Positions 18,023 through 27,728 of a stretch of DNA of 64,000 bases are shown here, piece after piece. The translations under genes and the position numbers were made by a program. Every line of letters starts with the position of its first letter. Position 1 is the first letter of the stretch. The DNA is from Thermococcus henrietii (GTDB lineage: Archaea; Methanobacteriota_B; Thermococci; Thermococcales; Thermococcaceae), in assembly GCF_900198835.1 (NCBI RefSeq), contig NZ_LT900021.1, positions 1,674,001-1,738,000 of the forward strand, written 5' to 3'. Under the pieces are notes generated by a model. It was not told where the DNA came from. It was given only the letters and a program-made list of their open reading frames with translations, and did no database searches.

Positions 18023-20077
18023 ATGTCATGGGAACCTTCGATGATATCCCTCGCACCAGAGGATTTCATAGTTGAGGGACTCGCCGAGCTTCTGAGTAAG
18101 GCAGGTTTCAGGGAAACCAGAAGAGAGTATAAGAGGAGGGGCAAAGCTCATCTCGTGATAGTCACCGGTGAAAGGGAGGACCCGTTCCAAGGAAAGGAAA
18201 CTCTGGCAGTTGCGTTACTGCGGGGAAAGCCTCCAGAGAGTTGGCTCCGTAAGGCCCTACGCGGTGAGGACAAAACGTTTCTCGTAGCCCTTGACGGGCT
18301 CGAGTACAGTCTCGAGGGAGTTAATGTTCTCAGTCCAGACTGGCTCGCGGAGACCTTTAACCGCTATGCGATAGAGCCCCCGAGGACACTTCTTGAAAAG
18401 TTCCTTCCCCGCGAATACGAGGAAGAGGGCGTTCTCAAGGAGTTCGTTCTCGACGGTCCTCTTGTAGAGCCGCTGTCCAGCAAAAAGCTCGTTGATGAGG
18501 CCAAAAACGTCATCTCCTACAAATACGGCATCTCCAGGGAAGAAACCAGACTAAAAGAGCTACGGCTCGAGTTCAGGCCCGTATACATTGTATCCTGGGT
18601 GAGGGAAAGCGACAGCGGCAAGGCCTTCGTTGATGGGAAGCGAGTGGTGCTCAAAACAGAGGGCGAGCTGAAAGGTCTGGCAATGAAGGTCCTGCTGGAA
18701 GACGTTGCAACGGTATTGGCAACTGAGGTCAGGCTCAAAGAAGGGGAAGACCCCAGGAAGTTCGTAGTCGAGGAGGCGGCAAAGAGGGAATGGCTCGACC
18801 TTCGCGTTGTCCATTCGAGGAAGGCTTACGTTCCCGAGTCTGCGGTTGCGGTTTTCTCAATGGGACCGAACGAGGCCACGGTTGTGTTTGACTTTAAAAA
18901 GGGACGCGTGAGTGCAGAGGCGGAACCATTAAGCGAGGAGAGGCTCACAGAGCTCGCGAGAGATGTGGTTAGAGCGGAGATAGGAGAGGAGCCCCTCTCA
19001 ATCGAGGTTGTTAGAAGGGGCCGCTTTACGGTCATGAGGGGAAAAACTGAACGCTACCTCTTCGAGGTCGAGCTCAACTCCTACAGCGGAAGCCTCAGGA
19101 GATTCCATCCGGCACTCACCGAAGAGGCCATGTTCGGGGTCGTCCTATCAAAGTACGACGGAGCCAGGGTAATAGGTGTTGAGAGGCGTTCAAACGCAGT
19201 GTTCATAGACCTTCTCACGGAGAAAGGCGTGCTTACTGTAAAGCTCGACCAGAGAACCGGGAACATCCTCGAGACCAGCAACCTTGGTGCTCCCATTGAG
19301 GTTCTGCGCAGAGTCGCAGGCGATATCGTTGAGGTCGCAAAAAACCTCGAACTGAAGGCCTGTCACGTAATAGACCACGGGATAGTTAAGGCCGAGTTCG
19401 AGGGAGAGGGGTTCAGGGCGTCCATAACATACGAGGGGGAAACTGGGAGAGTACTCGAAGAGGATCTGGAGATTGAGAAGAACATCGCAGTGGAAGTGGC
19501 ACTGAGGAAGTACCGGGGATTCGCGCCGATATTCATCGAGGAATCCGAAGAGGGGTTCACAGTTACGCTTGAGGGGGACAGGAACGTCGTTAAGGTTTTC
19601 GTCTCCCGCTCTGGCGAAGTTGTGGAGCTCGACCGCTTCCTCAAGAAGGAGGTCGTTGAGGAAATTGCACTCTCCAAAATCCGCGAAGTTGAGCCGAGCC
19701 CCTCGATTGAGGGCCTCAAGCTGTCCAACCACTGGGAGGTAGAGTTCACCGGTGTAAAGGCCTTTGGAAGGCTGACGGTTCACAGGACGAGCGGGGAGGT
19801 TCTCGATTTTGACTACCAGTACATCGAAAGCACAATAGCGAAGTCGTTTGAGGAGTTCATTAGGACCACCTACGGAGATTCCATTGAAGTTGAGTGGGTG
19901 GCTCACAACATCGAGGAGGGCTACGCGGGAATAAAAGGGATTGGAAGGAGGGGAATTTACTTCGGCAAGTACAACACCCTAACCGGGGAGCTAATCGAGC
20001 ACGACTTCATTCCAGGAAGCGGCATCACCTCAAAGATTAAACTGGCCCAGGTCGAGGGCAAGTACGCCGTCAAATGA
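18023..20077 (+). CDS. Large repeat protein with PepSY-like modules, function unknown
   Basis: A ~684-residue soluble protein, starting at ATG 18023 behind GGGGGTTGCC. Residues ~10-130 look like a stand-alone alpha/beta domain with a restriction-endonuclease-like feel ([19 protein letters not shown]-type pattern). The rest consists of about five to six imperfect ~80-residue modules, each with a helix ([40 protein letters not shown]), then beta strands ending in R-x-x-G-E/N-V/I ([11 protein letters not shown]-like, [25 protein letters not shown]). This is the PepSY-type pattern. No signal peptide or membrane segment is seen. It overlaps convergent purA by 8 nt. Confidence 0.5.
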   Translation: MSWEPSMISLAPEDFIVEGLAELLSKAGFRETRREYKRRGKAHLVIVTGEREDPFQGKETLAVALLRGKPPESWLRKALRGEDKTFLVALDGLEYSLEGVNVLSPDWLAETFNRYAIEPPRTLLEKFLPREYEEEGVLKEFVLDGPLVEPLSSKKLVDEAKNVISYKYGISREETRLKELRLEFRPVYIVSWVRESDSGKAFVDGKRVVLKTEGELKGLAMKVLLEDVATVLATEVRLKEGEDPRKFVVEEAAKREWLDLRVVHSRKAYVPESAVAVFSMGPNEATVVFDFKKGRVSAEAEPLSEERLTELARDVVRAEIGEEPLSIEVVRRGRFTVMRGKTERYLFEVELNSYSGSLRRFHPALTEEAMFGVVLSKYDGARVIGVERRSNAVFIDLLTEKGVLTVKLDQRTGNILETSNLGAPIEVLRRVAGDIVEVAKNLELKACHVIDHGIVKAEFEGEGFRASITYEGETGRVLEEDLEIEKNIAVEVALRKYRGFAPIFIEESEEGFTVTLEGDRNVVKVFVSRSGEVVELDRFLKKEVVEEIALSKIREVEPSPSIEGLKLSNHWEVEFTGVKAFGRLTVHRTSGEVLDFDYQYIESTIAKSFEEFIRTTYGDSIEVEWVAHNIEEGYAGIKGIGRRGIYFGKYNTLTGELIEHDFIPGSGITSKIKLAQVEGKYAVK

Positions 20078-21089
20078 CGTCTCTCCTGTCGATGATGTGC
20101 TCCAGCTCGGGCCCGGTCTTTATGAGCCCTACAGGAACTCCAACCCTCTCCTCTATTTCTTCCACGAACTCCTTCGCCTTCTTCGGCAGTTTATCGTAAT
20201 CGGTTACTCCGAAGGCGTTCTTATCGTACTTGTCGAGCATCGTGAGCGCTATCATAGTTGCCCCGTTGATTCTCGCGGAGTAGCGGGCGAACTCGAAGTC
20301 GAACCAGCCGACGCGCCTCCTCCTGCCGGTTACGGTTCCATACTCGACGAGACCAAGCTTTTCCGCTTCCTCCTGGTTCATCTCCGTCGGGAAAGGCCCG
20401 GCACCGACCCTCGTCGGAAAGCTCTTGAAGACGACTATGACGTCGTCAACCCTCGTCGGGCCTATTCCGACGTCGCTCGCTATCGCTGAGGCCGTGGTGT
20501 CCTTGGAGGTCACGTAGGGGTAAGTTCCATAATAAAGGCTCAGCCCAAAGCCCTGGGTTCCCTCGATGAGGACGAGCTTCCCCTCGTCGAGCGTATCGTT
20601 TACCTCTTCCGCCACGTCCGTTAGGTAGGGCTCGAGCTCTGGAATATCTCTCGCGAGCTTTGCCCTCCTCATGACCCTATCTGCATTGGCAGGTCCGCAA
20701 CCGCTTCCCGTCGTTCCTATCTTCTCATGTAGGTGGCTGTTGGAGCGGTCGAGTTGCTTGTGCTTCTCCTCGATTATCGCGCAACGGTGGTCTATTCCAA
20801 CCCTCTCGGCGACGTTGAAGTCCCTGAGATGCTCGAGTTCGTGGAAGAAGACCTCCGGGTCAACGAGGACACCGGCCCCAACGAGGAGCCTCGCTTTGGT
20901 CTGCATGAAACCCGTTGGGAGCTGTCTCACCGCGTACTTCTTTCCGTTGATAAAAACGCTGTGTCCGGCGTTCGTCCCAACGCCACCGCGCGCTATGACT
21001 TCGGGCTCGTCCTTCAGGGCAAGGTACGCTATGATAGAACCCTTACCCTCATCTCCCCATTGACCGCCAACAACGATGTAGCTCGGCAT
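20070..21089 (-). CDS. purA: Adenylosuccinate synthetase (short archaeal form)
   Basis: A 339-residue PurA that joins IMP and aspartate with GTP, the first step from IMP to AMP. The N-terminal [17 protein letters not shown] loop, [15 protein letters not shown] and [20 protein letters not shown] are family signatures. It is ~90 residues shorter than bacterial PurA, as in Thermococcales. A TATA box (TTATAAGG on the minus strand, ~21123-21130) lies upstream. PurB for the next step is encoded at 41.3-42.7 kb. Confidence 0.94.
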   Translation of the reverse strand: MPSYIVVGGQWGDEGKGSIIAYLALKDEPEVIARGGVGTNAGHSVFINGKKYAVRQLPTGFMQTKARLLVGAGVLVDPEVFFHELEHLRDFNVAERVGIDHRCAIIEEKHKQLDRSNSHLHEKIGTTGSGCGPANADRVMRRAKLARDIPELEPYLTDVAEEVNDTLDEGKLVLIEGTQGFGLSLYYGTYPYVTSKDTTASAIASDVGIGPTRVDDVIVVFKSFPTRVGAGPFPTEMNQEEAEKLGLVEYGTVTGRRRRVGWFDFEFARYSARINGATMIALTMLDKYDKNAFGVTDYDKLPKKAKEFVEEIEERVGVPVGLIKTGPELEHIIDRRDVI

Positions 21090-21244
21090 GGCTCCTTACC
21101 AAAGTTTAAGTCAATAAGGGCCTTATAATGGTTTCGAAGTTAACATTACAATGTCAATTTAGTGTCCCCCTGGCCCCGAAGTTTCAACGCTACGGAGCAC
21201 AACCTTAAAGTACGTTGGTGCCCAATGTAGTAATGTGATGCCCA

Positions 21245-21541
21245 ATGGTGAAGGCCCCCAAGGTTGACGTTAAGGTTGTCCTGGAAAACGGCAAGTTGCT
21301 TCTCGTTGAGTGTCCCAGCGAGAAGGTAATCTGCGAGTTCACCCTGGACGACCTTGCGGAGATTATCGAGTTCCGCTACGCAACGCCCTGGAACAAGAGT
21401 AAGGACATCCTTGAAAAACTCGTCATTATCATAAACGACCTCGTTAACGCTTACTCAAACGTTCCCGAGAGGCCCCCCACGAAGGAGGACCTGATGAAGG
21501 CCGTGAAGCTCAGGATGAGCTACTCGGAGAAAGAGACTTAA
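21245..21541 (+). CDS. Conserved hypothetical protein, 98 aa
   Basis: A small soluble protein of unknown family: VKVVLENGKLLLVECPSEK, then a helical C-terminal half including DILEKLVIIINDLVNAYS. A CTTAAAG box at ~21204 puts the transcript start ~10 nt upstream of the ATG. It lies 31 nt before galE on the same strand. Confidence 0.65.
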   Translation: MVKAPKVDVKVVLENGKLLLVECPSEKVICEFTLDDLAEIIEFRYATPWNKSKDILEKLVIIINDLVNAYSNVPERPPTKEDLMKAVKLRMSYSEKET

Positions 21542-21572
21542 GGGGCCCGGTTCTACTCCCCTGGGGTTGAAC

Positions 21573-22493
21573 ATGAGGAACAAGCTAATCGTAGTCACCG
21601 GGGGAGCCGGCTTCATAGGCTCGCACATAGCCTGGGAGCTGGTCAAGGACAACGAAGTTATCGTTATTGACAACCTCTACACAGGTAAAGCCGAGAACGT
21701 TCCGCCCGGGGCGAAGCTGGTTAAGGCTGACATAAGGGACTACGAGGCGATAGCCGAACTGGTGAGCAACGCCGACTACGTCTTCCACGAGGCGGCCCAA
21801 GTGAGCGTCGTCGAGAGCATACGTGACCCTGTCTTCACCGAGGAGGTCAACGTTCTCGGAACCCTCAACATCCTCAGGGCTCTTCTTGATGGACACGGAA
21901 AGCTAATCTTCGCCTCCTCCGCCTCTGTCTACGGTGACAACCCCAACCTCCCGCTAAAAGAAACAGAACGGCCGAGACCGCTCTCGCCCTACGGCGTGAC
22001 GAAGGCTACCGTTGAAGAATACCTTCGCGTTTACCACGAGCTCTACGGTTTACCGGTCGTTGCGCTCCGCTACTTCAACGTCTTCGGGCCAAGGCAGGGC
22101 TTCAACCAGTACGCGGGAGTGATAAGCATTTTCATCAACAAGGCCCTGGCAGGAGAGCCCCTCGTAATCTTCGGCGACGGCAAGCAGACGCGCGACTTCA
22201 TCTACGTGAAGGACGTCGTCAGGGCCAACCTTCTCGTGGCCGAGAGCAAGCGTGCCAACGGAAGGATCTTCAACGTTGCAACCGGAAAACAGACGAGCAT
22301 TCTCGAACTCGCGATGAAAATAATCGAGATAACCGGGACGACGAGCTCGATAATCTTTGACAAGCCGAGGCCAGGCGACATAAGGCACAGCCTCGCGGAT
22401 ATAACGGAAATCAAGAAGCTCGGCTTCGAGCCCGAGTGGAGCCTCGAAGAGGGACTTAAGAAGACGGTGGAGTGGTATCAGGGGCGGAAGTAG
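21573..22493 (+). CDS. galE: NAD-dependent sugar epimerase (UDP-glucose 4-epimerase-like)
   Basis: A 306-residue extended SDR. It has the NAD-binding VTGGAGFIGSHIAWEL, the catalytic FASSASVYGD with Tyr/Lys in SPYGVTKATVEEY, then LRYFNVFGPRQGFNQYAGV, as in archaeal GalE proteins. It interconverts UDP-sugars for glycan synthesis. The ATG at 21573 is preferred to an in-frame TTG two codons upstream. Its last 16 nt overlap the convergent surface-protein gene. Confidence 0.85.
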   Translation: MRNKLIVVTGGAGFIGSHIAWELVKDNEVIVIDNLYTGKAENVPPGAKLVKADIRDYEAIAELVSNADYVFHEAAQVSVVESIRDPVFTEEVNVLGTLNILRALLDGHGKLIFASSASVYGDNPNLPLKETERPRPLSPYGVTKATVEEYLRVYHELYGLPVVALRYFNVFGPRQGFNQYAGVISIFINKALAGEPLVIFGDGKQTRDFIYVKDVVRANLLVAESKRANGRIFNVATGKQTSILELAMKIIEITGTTSSIIFDKPRPGDIRHSLADITEIKKLGFEPEWSLEEGLKKTVEWYQGRK

Positions 22494-23917
22494 AGGGTGA
22501 AAGTGTAGGCCCCACTGGAAGGAGCAGAACACGTTGCGGGGAGGGATACTCTGGGGGGACTGCTCGCAAAGGGTCGGACGCCAATCCAGTAGTAGTGACT
22601 GCCACTATTGGCATTGTACTGCCCCAAGATGGGTGGAATTAGGGTTCCTCTAACTTTAGTAGAGTCAAGGAAGGTCCCGTTTAGATAAATGCCTATGTTT
22701 TTAGTCAGATTGTTGAAGGCCACTGAATACAATCCACTTGAGGATAGTGGAATGTTGTCATTCACCACACTATACGACCATAGGCTAAGCTGACTTGGAT
22801 TGGTGCCCGCAAGCGTAACTGACCCGAGCTGATATGAATAAGATAACGTTGAAAATGATATCCAGTAATTGATACCGATTCCATACAGATAGTAGATACC
22901 CCTCCTATACCGATAAAATCCCAAAAACATCGGACCTGGATGATAGCTATTAGGAATATCTAAGTTGGCATAGGTATCAATGACGTAGCCTGTGTATCCA
23001 AGTGCGGAAATCCTTGAAAGATTCACACCAATCTGGTGTAACGTCATCTCGGACAGCCCTAAATTCCCGGTAAAGTTCCAAAATATCCTGTTTGGGTCAA
23101 AATACTGACTTGTCCCCGTTCCGTTGAGGTGTATTATTATCTCCCGCACGGAGTTAGCCGGCACGGTGTAGTTCACCCAGAACCATATTTTACCGTTTGC
23201 CGAGTCGTTGAATGCCCAGAAGTACAGCTGTTTTCCGGAGGAATCCGTTACGTAAACCTTTGAGAGATTGAGGATGCACGAGGGAGAAACCGTGAAGTTA
23301 ACCACGTAGTCCCTCAGTTCCGGGTTTCCGGTGTTGTTAATCGTCACGTTTATCTGGGGAACGCCCACGGGTAGAGGAGAGTAGGAAGCAGAGCCAATGC
23401 CAATTCCTTCCGATGTAATGGAAATCCTCCCCGGGCACAGAGTAGTTCCTCCAGTTACTGTCCCTTCTGCGTTAACAATCTCTGGTTCCGGAGAATTTAA
23501 GAAAGGGGACACAATGTAGGTAGGACTGGCGTTCAACGTGAGCTGATACACTGCCCCGGCTGAGATACCTGAGTTCGTCGAGAACGTGGCTCTGACGACA
23601 TCGAGGGTTGGATAAGCATCACCAAGGGAACGGTATCCTAAAATCTCAATTCTGGCGGTGAAATTGACCAGCCCACTCACGTCGTTGGAGAAAACAACGG
23701 AGGCCCCGGTGAGGGTCCACCTTTGTATCAACCCTCCTGATTTTGACCAGTGAAGGGTTATCGTCGCCCACCCTACTGGACTCTTTAGTTCACAGCTACC
23801 GCTTGTGATAGGCTGAACCCCAAGGGTGATGTTAGGAACAGCTAACCCTATCGTCACAAGGAGCACGAGGGGGAGGAAGAGCAGTAATGTGAACTTCTTA
23901 GACTTCAGACGACGCAT
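22478..23917 (-). CDS. Secreted surface protein with DUF2341-like domain
   Basis: A 479-residue exported protein. An N-terminal hydrophobic segment (KFTLLLFLPLVLLVTIGLA) follows basic RRLKSKK. The middle (TINNTGNPELRDYVVNFTV, SGKQLYFWAFNDSANGKIW, WVNYTVPANSVREIIIHLNG) is the DUF2341 pattern found in archaeal surface proteins, and the C-terminal third resembles a concanavalin-like fold. It is rich in N-glycosylation sites, Ser/Thr and Tyr. A TTTAAG box near 23941 suggests leaderless initiation at ATG 23917. Codon use is more AT-rich than its neighbours, so recent exchange is possible. A link to GalE-made glycans is speculation. Confidence 0.65.
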   Translation of the reverse strand: MRRLKSKKFTLLLFLPLVLLVTIGLAVPNITLGVQPITSGSCELKSPVGWATITLHWSKSGGLIQRWTLTGASVVFSNDVSGLVNFTARIEILGYRSLGDAYPTLDVVRATFSTNSGISAGAVYQLTLNASPTYIVSPFLNSPEPEIVNAEGTVTGGTTLCPGRISITSEGIGIGSASYSPLPVGVPQINVTINNTGNPELRDYVVNFTVSPSCILNLSKVYVTDSSGKQLYFWAFNDSANGKIWFWVNYTVPANSVREIIIHLNGTGTSQYFDPNRIFWNFTGNLGLSEMTLHQIGVNLSRISALGYTGYVIDTYANLDIPNSYHPGPMFLGFYRYRRGIYYLYGIGINYWISFSTLSYSYQLGSVTLAGTNPSQLSLWSYSVVNDNIPLSSSGLYSVAFNNLTKNIGIYLNGTFLDSTKVRGTLIPPILGQYNANSGSHYYWIGVRPFASSPPRVSLPATCSAPSSGAYTFTLYFRP

Positions 23918-24002
23918 CACCGAACATCGGCGAAAGGGCTTAAATCTTTAACCTTTTGGGGGCAAAGTAAAAGAATAGAACACCAAGAATCGTAACCAAT
24001 CG

Positions 24003-24416
24003 TTAAGATTTGGTCGCCTGCAACTCCTGGGCCTTCCTCGCGAGCTCACCGAGTTGGGCCTCAAGCTTCTTCAGAGCTTCCTGGGTCTTCGCGATTGCCT
24101 CGTCGTACTCCTTTATACGCTCCTCGAGGTACCCGATGGCGCTATCGAGGTTCTTCTCGACGGCGTAGCCGGCTCCAACGCTCACAATCGCGTTCTCCTT
24201 GTCGGTTATCCTGCCCTTGAGGAAGGAACCGGCCCCAATCGGAACGAGGATTTCAACCTCCCCCTCGGTCTTCTTGAGCTCCTCCAGCGTCTCCTTAACG
24301 GCCTTAAACTCGTCCCTTCCGAGGGTGAGGAGCTCAAGGTTCTGGGCCAGCAACTGGGCCTGCGCCTGCAGGAGCTGATACTCGTAAGCGAGCTTCTCCA
24401 TCTCCTTCTCAACCAT
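24003..24416 (-). CDS. pfdA: Prefoldin alpha subunit
   Basis: A 137-residue chaperone subunit. N- and C-terminal coiled coils ([39 protein letters not shown]) flank the beta-hairpin region with [19 protein letters not shown] and [12 protein letters not shown]. Two alpha and four beta subunits form the jellyfish-like hexamer that hands unfolded proteins to the thermosome. The ATG at 24416 is preferred to the GTG three codons upstream because GGTGG precedes it. Confidence 0.92.
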   Translation of the reverse strand: MVEKEMEKLAYEYQLLQAQAQLLAQNLELLTLGRDEFKAVKETLEELKKTEGEVEILVPIGAGSFLKGRITDKENAIVSVGAGYAVEKNLDSAIGYLEERIKEYDEAIAKTQEALKKLEAQLGELARKAQELQATKS

Positions 24417-24478
24417 CGCTACCACCGGAGAAACTACGGAGGGAGGCTTTTAAGGTTTGGGTTAAAAGAAAAGGGAAA

Positions 24479-25369
24479 TCAGCCAAGGATTTCCTCAGCG
24501 ATTCTCTCGGCAATCTCTTTGAGCGCTTTACTCGCCGGGCTGTCGGGGAAGGCCTCAACGACGGGTTTAAGCATCGCCATGCTCTTCGGAATGGCCCTGT
24601 CGTAGGGAACCTCGCCGATAACGGGAATTCCTTCGGCCTCGGCCCACTCCCTAAGGGCGGTAAAGCCCGGGTTCAGGTCGGCCTTGTTGATTATCAGGTA
24701 AGCCGGCTGTCTGAAGTGCTGGACGACCTTGTAGGCACGCTGAACGTCGCTGAGCGAGGCCGGCGTCGGCTCGGCAATCAGTATCGTTAAATCGGCCCCA
24801 CCTATGCTCGCTATCACCTGACAGCCAATTCCCGCCGCGCTATCAACAATCATGTGCTCCAGGTTGAGCTCGTCCATCAGCTTCTTCGCCCACTCCTTCT
24901 CCTCGGTGACAAGCTTACCGCTCTCGGGCCTGCCGACGTCGAGCTGGGCCGAGATTATCGGGAAGCCGTACTTGGTGGTTGCCTTCCTGATGACGCCGGA
25001 GCGGGCCTGCTCAAGGGTTATAGTGCCCGGAACTGGGCAGACAAGGCCGCAGACGTTGCAACCCTCGCAGGTGAGCTCGTTGACGATGTAGTTACCGTCC
25101 TCGTCGATGTAGATGCTCTCGTAGGGACAGCGCTCGTAGCAGATTCCACAGCGGACGCAGGTCTCGGTGTTTATCCTGGCGACCTTAGCCCCGATGTGCT
25201 CGCGCTCCTCCTCCCACTCCTCAACGCCGAGGAGAAGGCCGAGGTTCGGCGCTTCGGCATCTGCATCGACCGCGATGAGCCTGTACCTATCCTTTAGGAA
25301 GTAGAGGAGCGACGCCGTTATCGTGCTCTTCCCGACGCCACCCTTACCGCTCGCAATGGCGACCTGCAT
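24479..25369 (-). CDS. MinD-family P-loop ATPase with inserted ferredoxin domain (second of pair)
   Basis: A 296-residue ATPase with deviant Walker A (IASGKGGVGKSTITASLL). A 2x[4Fe-4S] ferredoxin insert carries CVRCGICYERCPYESI and CEGCNVCGLVCPVPGTI, and the switch region is MIVDSAAGIGCQVIASI. Such COG1149 proteins occur in pairs with NifX-like and DUF134 proteins in anaerobes and are thought to act in Fe-S or metal-cluster transfer. The start ATG overlaps the stop of the upstream paralogue (TGATG), so the two are translationally coupled and probably form a heterodimer. Confidence 0.85.
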   Translation of the reverse strand: MQVAIASGKGGVGKSTITASLLYFLKDRYRLIAVDADAEAPNLGLLLGVEEWEEEREHIGAKVARINTETCVRCGICYERCPYESIYIDEDGNYIVNELTCEGCNVCGLVCPVPGTITLEQARSGVIRKATTKYGFPIISAQLDVGRPESGKLVTEEKEWAKKLMDELNLEHMIVDSAAGIGCQVIASIGGADLTILIAEPTPASLSDVQRAYKVVQHFRQPAYLIINKADLNPGFTALREWAEAEGIPVIGEVPYDRAIPKSMAMLKPVVEAFPDSPASKALKEIAERIAEEILG

Positions 25370-26238
25370 CACTCATCACCTCCGAGGAAGCCGGCAACCT
25401 TCTCGGCCAGCTCGCGGAAGATTTTCGCCTCGGGAACGTCCTCCAGAACTATCGGCCTTCCGCTTACGTAGCTCCTCACGATGTTCTCACTGTAGGGAAT
25501 TTCAGCGACGACCTCGGCGCCGTAGCTTTCGGCTATCTCCCTGACCTTCCCGACGTCACCGAGGTCCGAGCGGTTGACCACGACCCAGGTGTTGAGGCCC
25601 ATCAGCTTCCCGAGCTGAAGGATGAGCTCGGTGTCGTGGATTCCGAGCGGGGTCGGCTCAGTGACCGCTATGAGGAGCCTTGACCCCTCTATGGCCTTCG
25701 AAACGGTGTTGCCGGTTCCTGCCGCCGTATCAACCATCAGGAGCTCGTAGTCGAGGTTTCTTGCCCTCTTCTTGGCCTCAACGACGAGGGGCATCGAGCG
25801 CTCTTCCCCTTCCCTCAGCTTCCCGGTGACGAGGGTAAAGCCGTAGGGCGTTTCCGTCACGTAGGTGTGGCCGATGACGCGGAAGGCTTCCTGAATAGCG
25901 CCGGGAACGGGACAGACTATTTCACAGGCCCGACAGCCCGAGCAGAGGTTCGGCATGAGAAAGGGCGTCCCGTCCTTCAGGGTTATTATCGCGTGCTCCT
26001 CGCAGACTTCCGCACACTTCCTGCACTTGGTACACTTTGAGTAGTCGAACTTCGGCATGAACTGGTTCACCGGTTCTTCCCCGGCCAGCTCAACGCCGAG
26101 GAGCAGGTGGTCGTTCGGCGCCTCGACGTCCAAGTCAGCTAAGACCAGCTTGAAGCGCCTCGCAAGCTCGACCGCGAGGTTAATCGCGACGGTTGACTTT
26201 CCGGTTCCTCCCTTTCCACCGCTCACGGCTATCTGCAA
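25369..26238 (-). CDS. MinD-family P-loop ATPase with inserted ferredoxin domain (first of pair)
   Basis: A 289-residue paralogue of the next gene: deviant Walker A VSGGKGGTGKSTVAINLA, ferredoxin insert CTKCRKCAEVCEEHAI plus CSGCRACEIVCPVPGAI, and switch MVDTAAGTGNTVSKAI. It starts with TTG behind GGAGGTGAGAG. Its TATA box (CTTAAAAGG on the minus strand) is followed directly by the GGCTTCCC element shared with NifX-like and DUF134 genes (see the 26251 site). The pair is divergent from the ferritin-like gene. Confidence 0.85.
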   Translation of the reverse strand: MQIAVSGGKGGTGKSTVAINLAVELARRFKLVLADLDVEAPNDHLLLGVELAGEEPVNQFMPKFDYSKCTKCRKCAEVCEEHAIITLKDGTPFLMPNLCSGCRACEIVCPVPGAIQEAFRVIGHTYVTETPYGFTLVTGKLREGEERSMPLVVEAKKRARNLDYELLMVDTAAGTGNTVSKAIEGSRLLIAVTEPTPLGIHDTELILQLGKLMGLNTWVVVNRSDLGDVGKVREIAESYGAEVVAEIPYSENIVRSYVSGRPIVLEDVPEAKIFRELAEKVAGFLGGDE

Positions 26239-26250
26239 GCTCTCACCTCC

Positions 26251-26271
26251 GGAAATTAGGGAAGCCGAATT
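26251..26271 (-). promoter_or_regulatory. Shared GGCTTCCC element, MinD-pair promoter
   Basis: On the minus strand it reads AATTCGGCTTCCCTAATTT, directly downstream of the TATA box of the MinD pair. It matches elements at 26826, 35773 and 39521 (consensus rTTnGGsTTmCCyTAAwT). Confidence 0.6.
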
Positions 26272-26350
26272 CCTTTTAAGCTTTGTGCATAATCACGAAA
26301 GTCGCGAAAGATTTTTATTCACTCAAGGTTATTAAAACTCGGTGATGGGC

Positions 26351-26827
26351 ATGGAGAGCGTCGTTAGGCTAGAGAAAAAGAAGGCTGAAGTCTACAGAGC
26401 CTTACTTCCGCTCGTCCCGAGGGACTTCAGGGACGACCTGAAACTTCTTGCGAGCCACTCGGAGAGGAACGCGAAGCTCCTCGAGGGCGTTGAGATACCG
26501 GCCGACACGAAGGGCCTACGGGAGGTCGAGGTTGCCCTCGAGTTTCTCGAGAAGGCACTCGCCGACCCAGAAGCGACCGTTGAGGACTACTACCGCTACG
26601 CCATCGACGCGGAGGAAGCGACGGCAAAGCTTTACTCGGAGCTCAGCATGAGGGCTAAATCAGAAAAGACGAGGAGGCTCTTCCGCTGGCTGGCGGAGAT
26701 AAGCAGGGAGCACGCCGAAATCCTGAGGAGGCACCTCGAGATGTGGGAGTTTATGCAGGAGAACGTTGAAGAGGAGGAGATTCCAGAGGATTTAATCGAG
26801 CAGTGGTTCGAGGACATCGACCTGTGA
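26351..26827 (+). CDS. Ferritin-like (rubrerythrin-type) four-helix protein
   Basis: A 158-residue all-helical acidic protein. ExxH-type diiron ligands are suggested by AEVYRALLPL, SERNAKLL, AEEATAKLYSEL and ISREHAEILRRH, the spacing of ferritin-like and rubrerythrin-like domains. There is no C-terminal rubredoxin zinc site. It is probably involved in peroxide detoxification or iron handling. The ATG at 26351 is preferred to in-frame starts at 26342 and 26345, which lie in the GGTGATGGG ribosome site. It sits between the divergent MinD pair and a NifX-like gene. Confidence 0.7.
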   Translation: MESVVRLEKKKAEVYRALLPLVPRDFRDDLKLLASHSERNAKLLEGVEIPADTKGLREVEVALEFLEKALADPEATVEDYYRYAIDAEEATAKLYSELSMRAKSEKTRRLFRWLAEISREHAEILRRHLEMWEFMQENVEEEEIPEDLIEQWFEDIDL

Positions 26828-26844
26828 TTAGGCTTCCCTAAATC
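26826..26844 (+). promoter_or_regulatory. Shared GGCTTCCC element, NifX-like gene promoter
   Basis: GATTAGGCTTCCCTAAATC directly upstream of a TTTTTAAAG TATA box (26845-26853). The core TTAGG-CTTC-CCTAA is an inverted repeat. It overlaps the ferritin-like stop codon. Confidence 0.65.
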
Positions 26845-26882
26845 TTTTTAAAGGGCCCATCGAGCTTTCACCGGTGATGCTC

Positions 26883-27293
26883 ATGAGGTGCCTCAAGGTT
26901 GCGTTCGGAATGGAGGACGATAAACACTTGATAGACGCGCACTACGGCGACTCCGAGTTCTTCGCAATCTACGAGGTCTGCGAGGACGGGAGCGTGAGGC
27001 TCATCGAGAAGAGGCCGAACAAAGCTAAAGATTTTGAAGAGGAGCACGACGAGGGCCACGGCGACCCGAGGAAGTTCAAGGCTGTTGTGAGCCAGCTCCT
27101 CGACGTTGACGTCCTCGCCGCTTTCAGAATGGGGCCGAACTTCCTGAGGATTCGCGACAAGACCAACAAGGTCGCATTCTTCACGAGGACGAGGGATTTG
27201 AAGCTCGCCCTTCAGAGGCTCATTGAGAACTTCGACGACCTCTGGGGGCAGGTGCAGGCGAAGAAGGCCGAAAAGCCTCCAATCGAGGAGTGA
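26883..27293 (+). CDS. NifX/NifB-C-terminal-like protein (MTH1175 fold)
   Basis: A 136-residue protein of the dinitrogenase Fe-Mo cofactor-binding superfamily: LKVAFGMEDDKHLIDAHYGD, FFAIYEVCEDG, a His/Asp-rich loop (EEEHDEGHGDP) and VSQLLDVDVLAAFRMGPNFL. Members bind Fe-S or metal clusters; no nitrogenase genes are present. The ATG at 26883 follows GGTGATG. It is controlled by the GGCTTCCC element and is 3 nt before the methyltransferase gene. Confidence 0.72.
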   Translation: MRCLKVAFGMEDDKHLIDAHYGDSEFFAIYEVCEDGSVRLIEKRPNKAKDFEEEHDEGHGDPRKFKAVVSQLLDVDVLAAFRMGPNFLRIRDKTNKVAFFTRTRDLKLALQRLIENFDDLWGQVQAKKAEKPPIEE

Positions 27294-27296
27294 ACC

Positions 27297-27728
27297 ATGC
27301 GCTTCTGGGGCATAGAGCCGAAGGTGGCGCTTTTCACTTTTCCCTACGCGCTCCTCGCCTTCTACCTGAACTCCGCCCTTGGACTCCGAACTCCGAGATT
27401 CCCGGAAGTTGGGGCGGTTCTCGTTATCGTCGGAGTCGCACTGTGGCTCATCTGCTACCTTCAGGTTTCAGGAGCTTACAGAGAAGGCAAACTGCTGACT
27501 GAAGGCTGTTATTCCCGTGTCAGGCATCCGATATACTCAATCTGGGGTCTCCTGATAATCCCCGGCTTCTCCCTCACCATATGCGGCTTCATGCTCGGCT
27601 TACCCCTGGTTTACTGGCTCGCCGTGGTGAAGTTTATAGGCGATGAAGAGAAGGTCCTTGAGGAGCGGTTCGGCGATGGGTGGCGGGAATATGCAGAAAG
27701 AACGCCCCGGTTCCTACCGAGGCTTTGA
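27297..27728 (+). CDS. Isoprenylcysteine methyltransferase-like (ICMT/PEMT) membrane protein
   Basis: A 143-residue membrane protein with about four hydrophobic segments. The hallmark GCYSRVRHPIYSIWGLL and the C-terminal EEKVLEERFGDGWREYAERTPRFLP are those of the ICMT/PEMT methyltransferase family, which uses S-adenosylmethionine at the membrane. The substrate is unknown. It follows the NifX-like gene by 3 nt, and its last ~38 nt overlap the DUF2250 gene. Confidence 0.75.
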   Translation: MRFWGIEPKVALFTFPYALLAFYLNSALGLRTPRFPEVGAVLVIVGVALWLICYLQVSGAYREGKLLTEGCYSRVRHPIYSIWGLLIIPGFSLTICGFMLGLPLVYWLAVVKFIGDEEKVLEERFGDGWREYAERTPRFLPRL

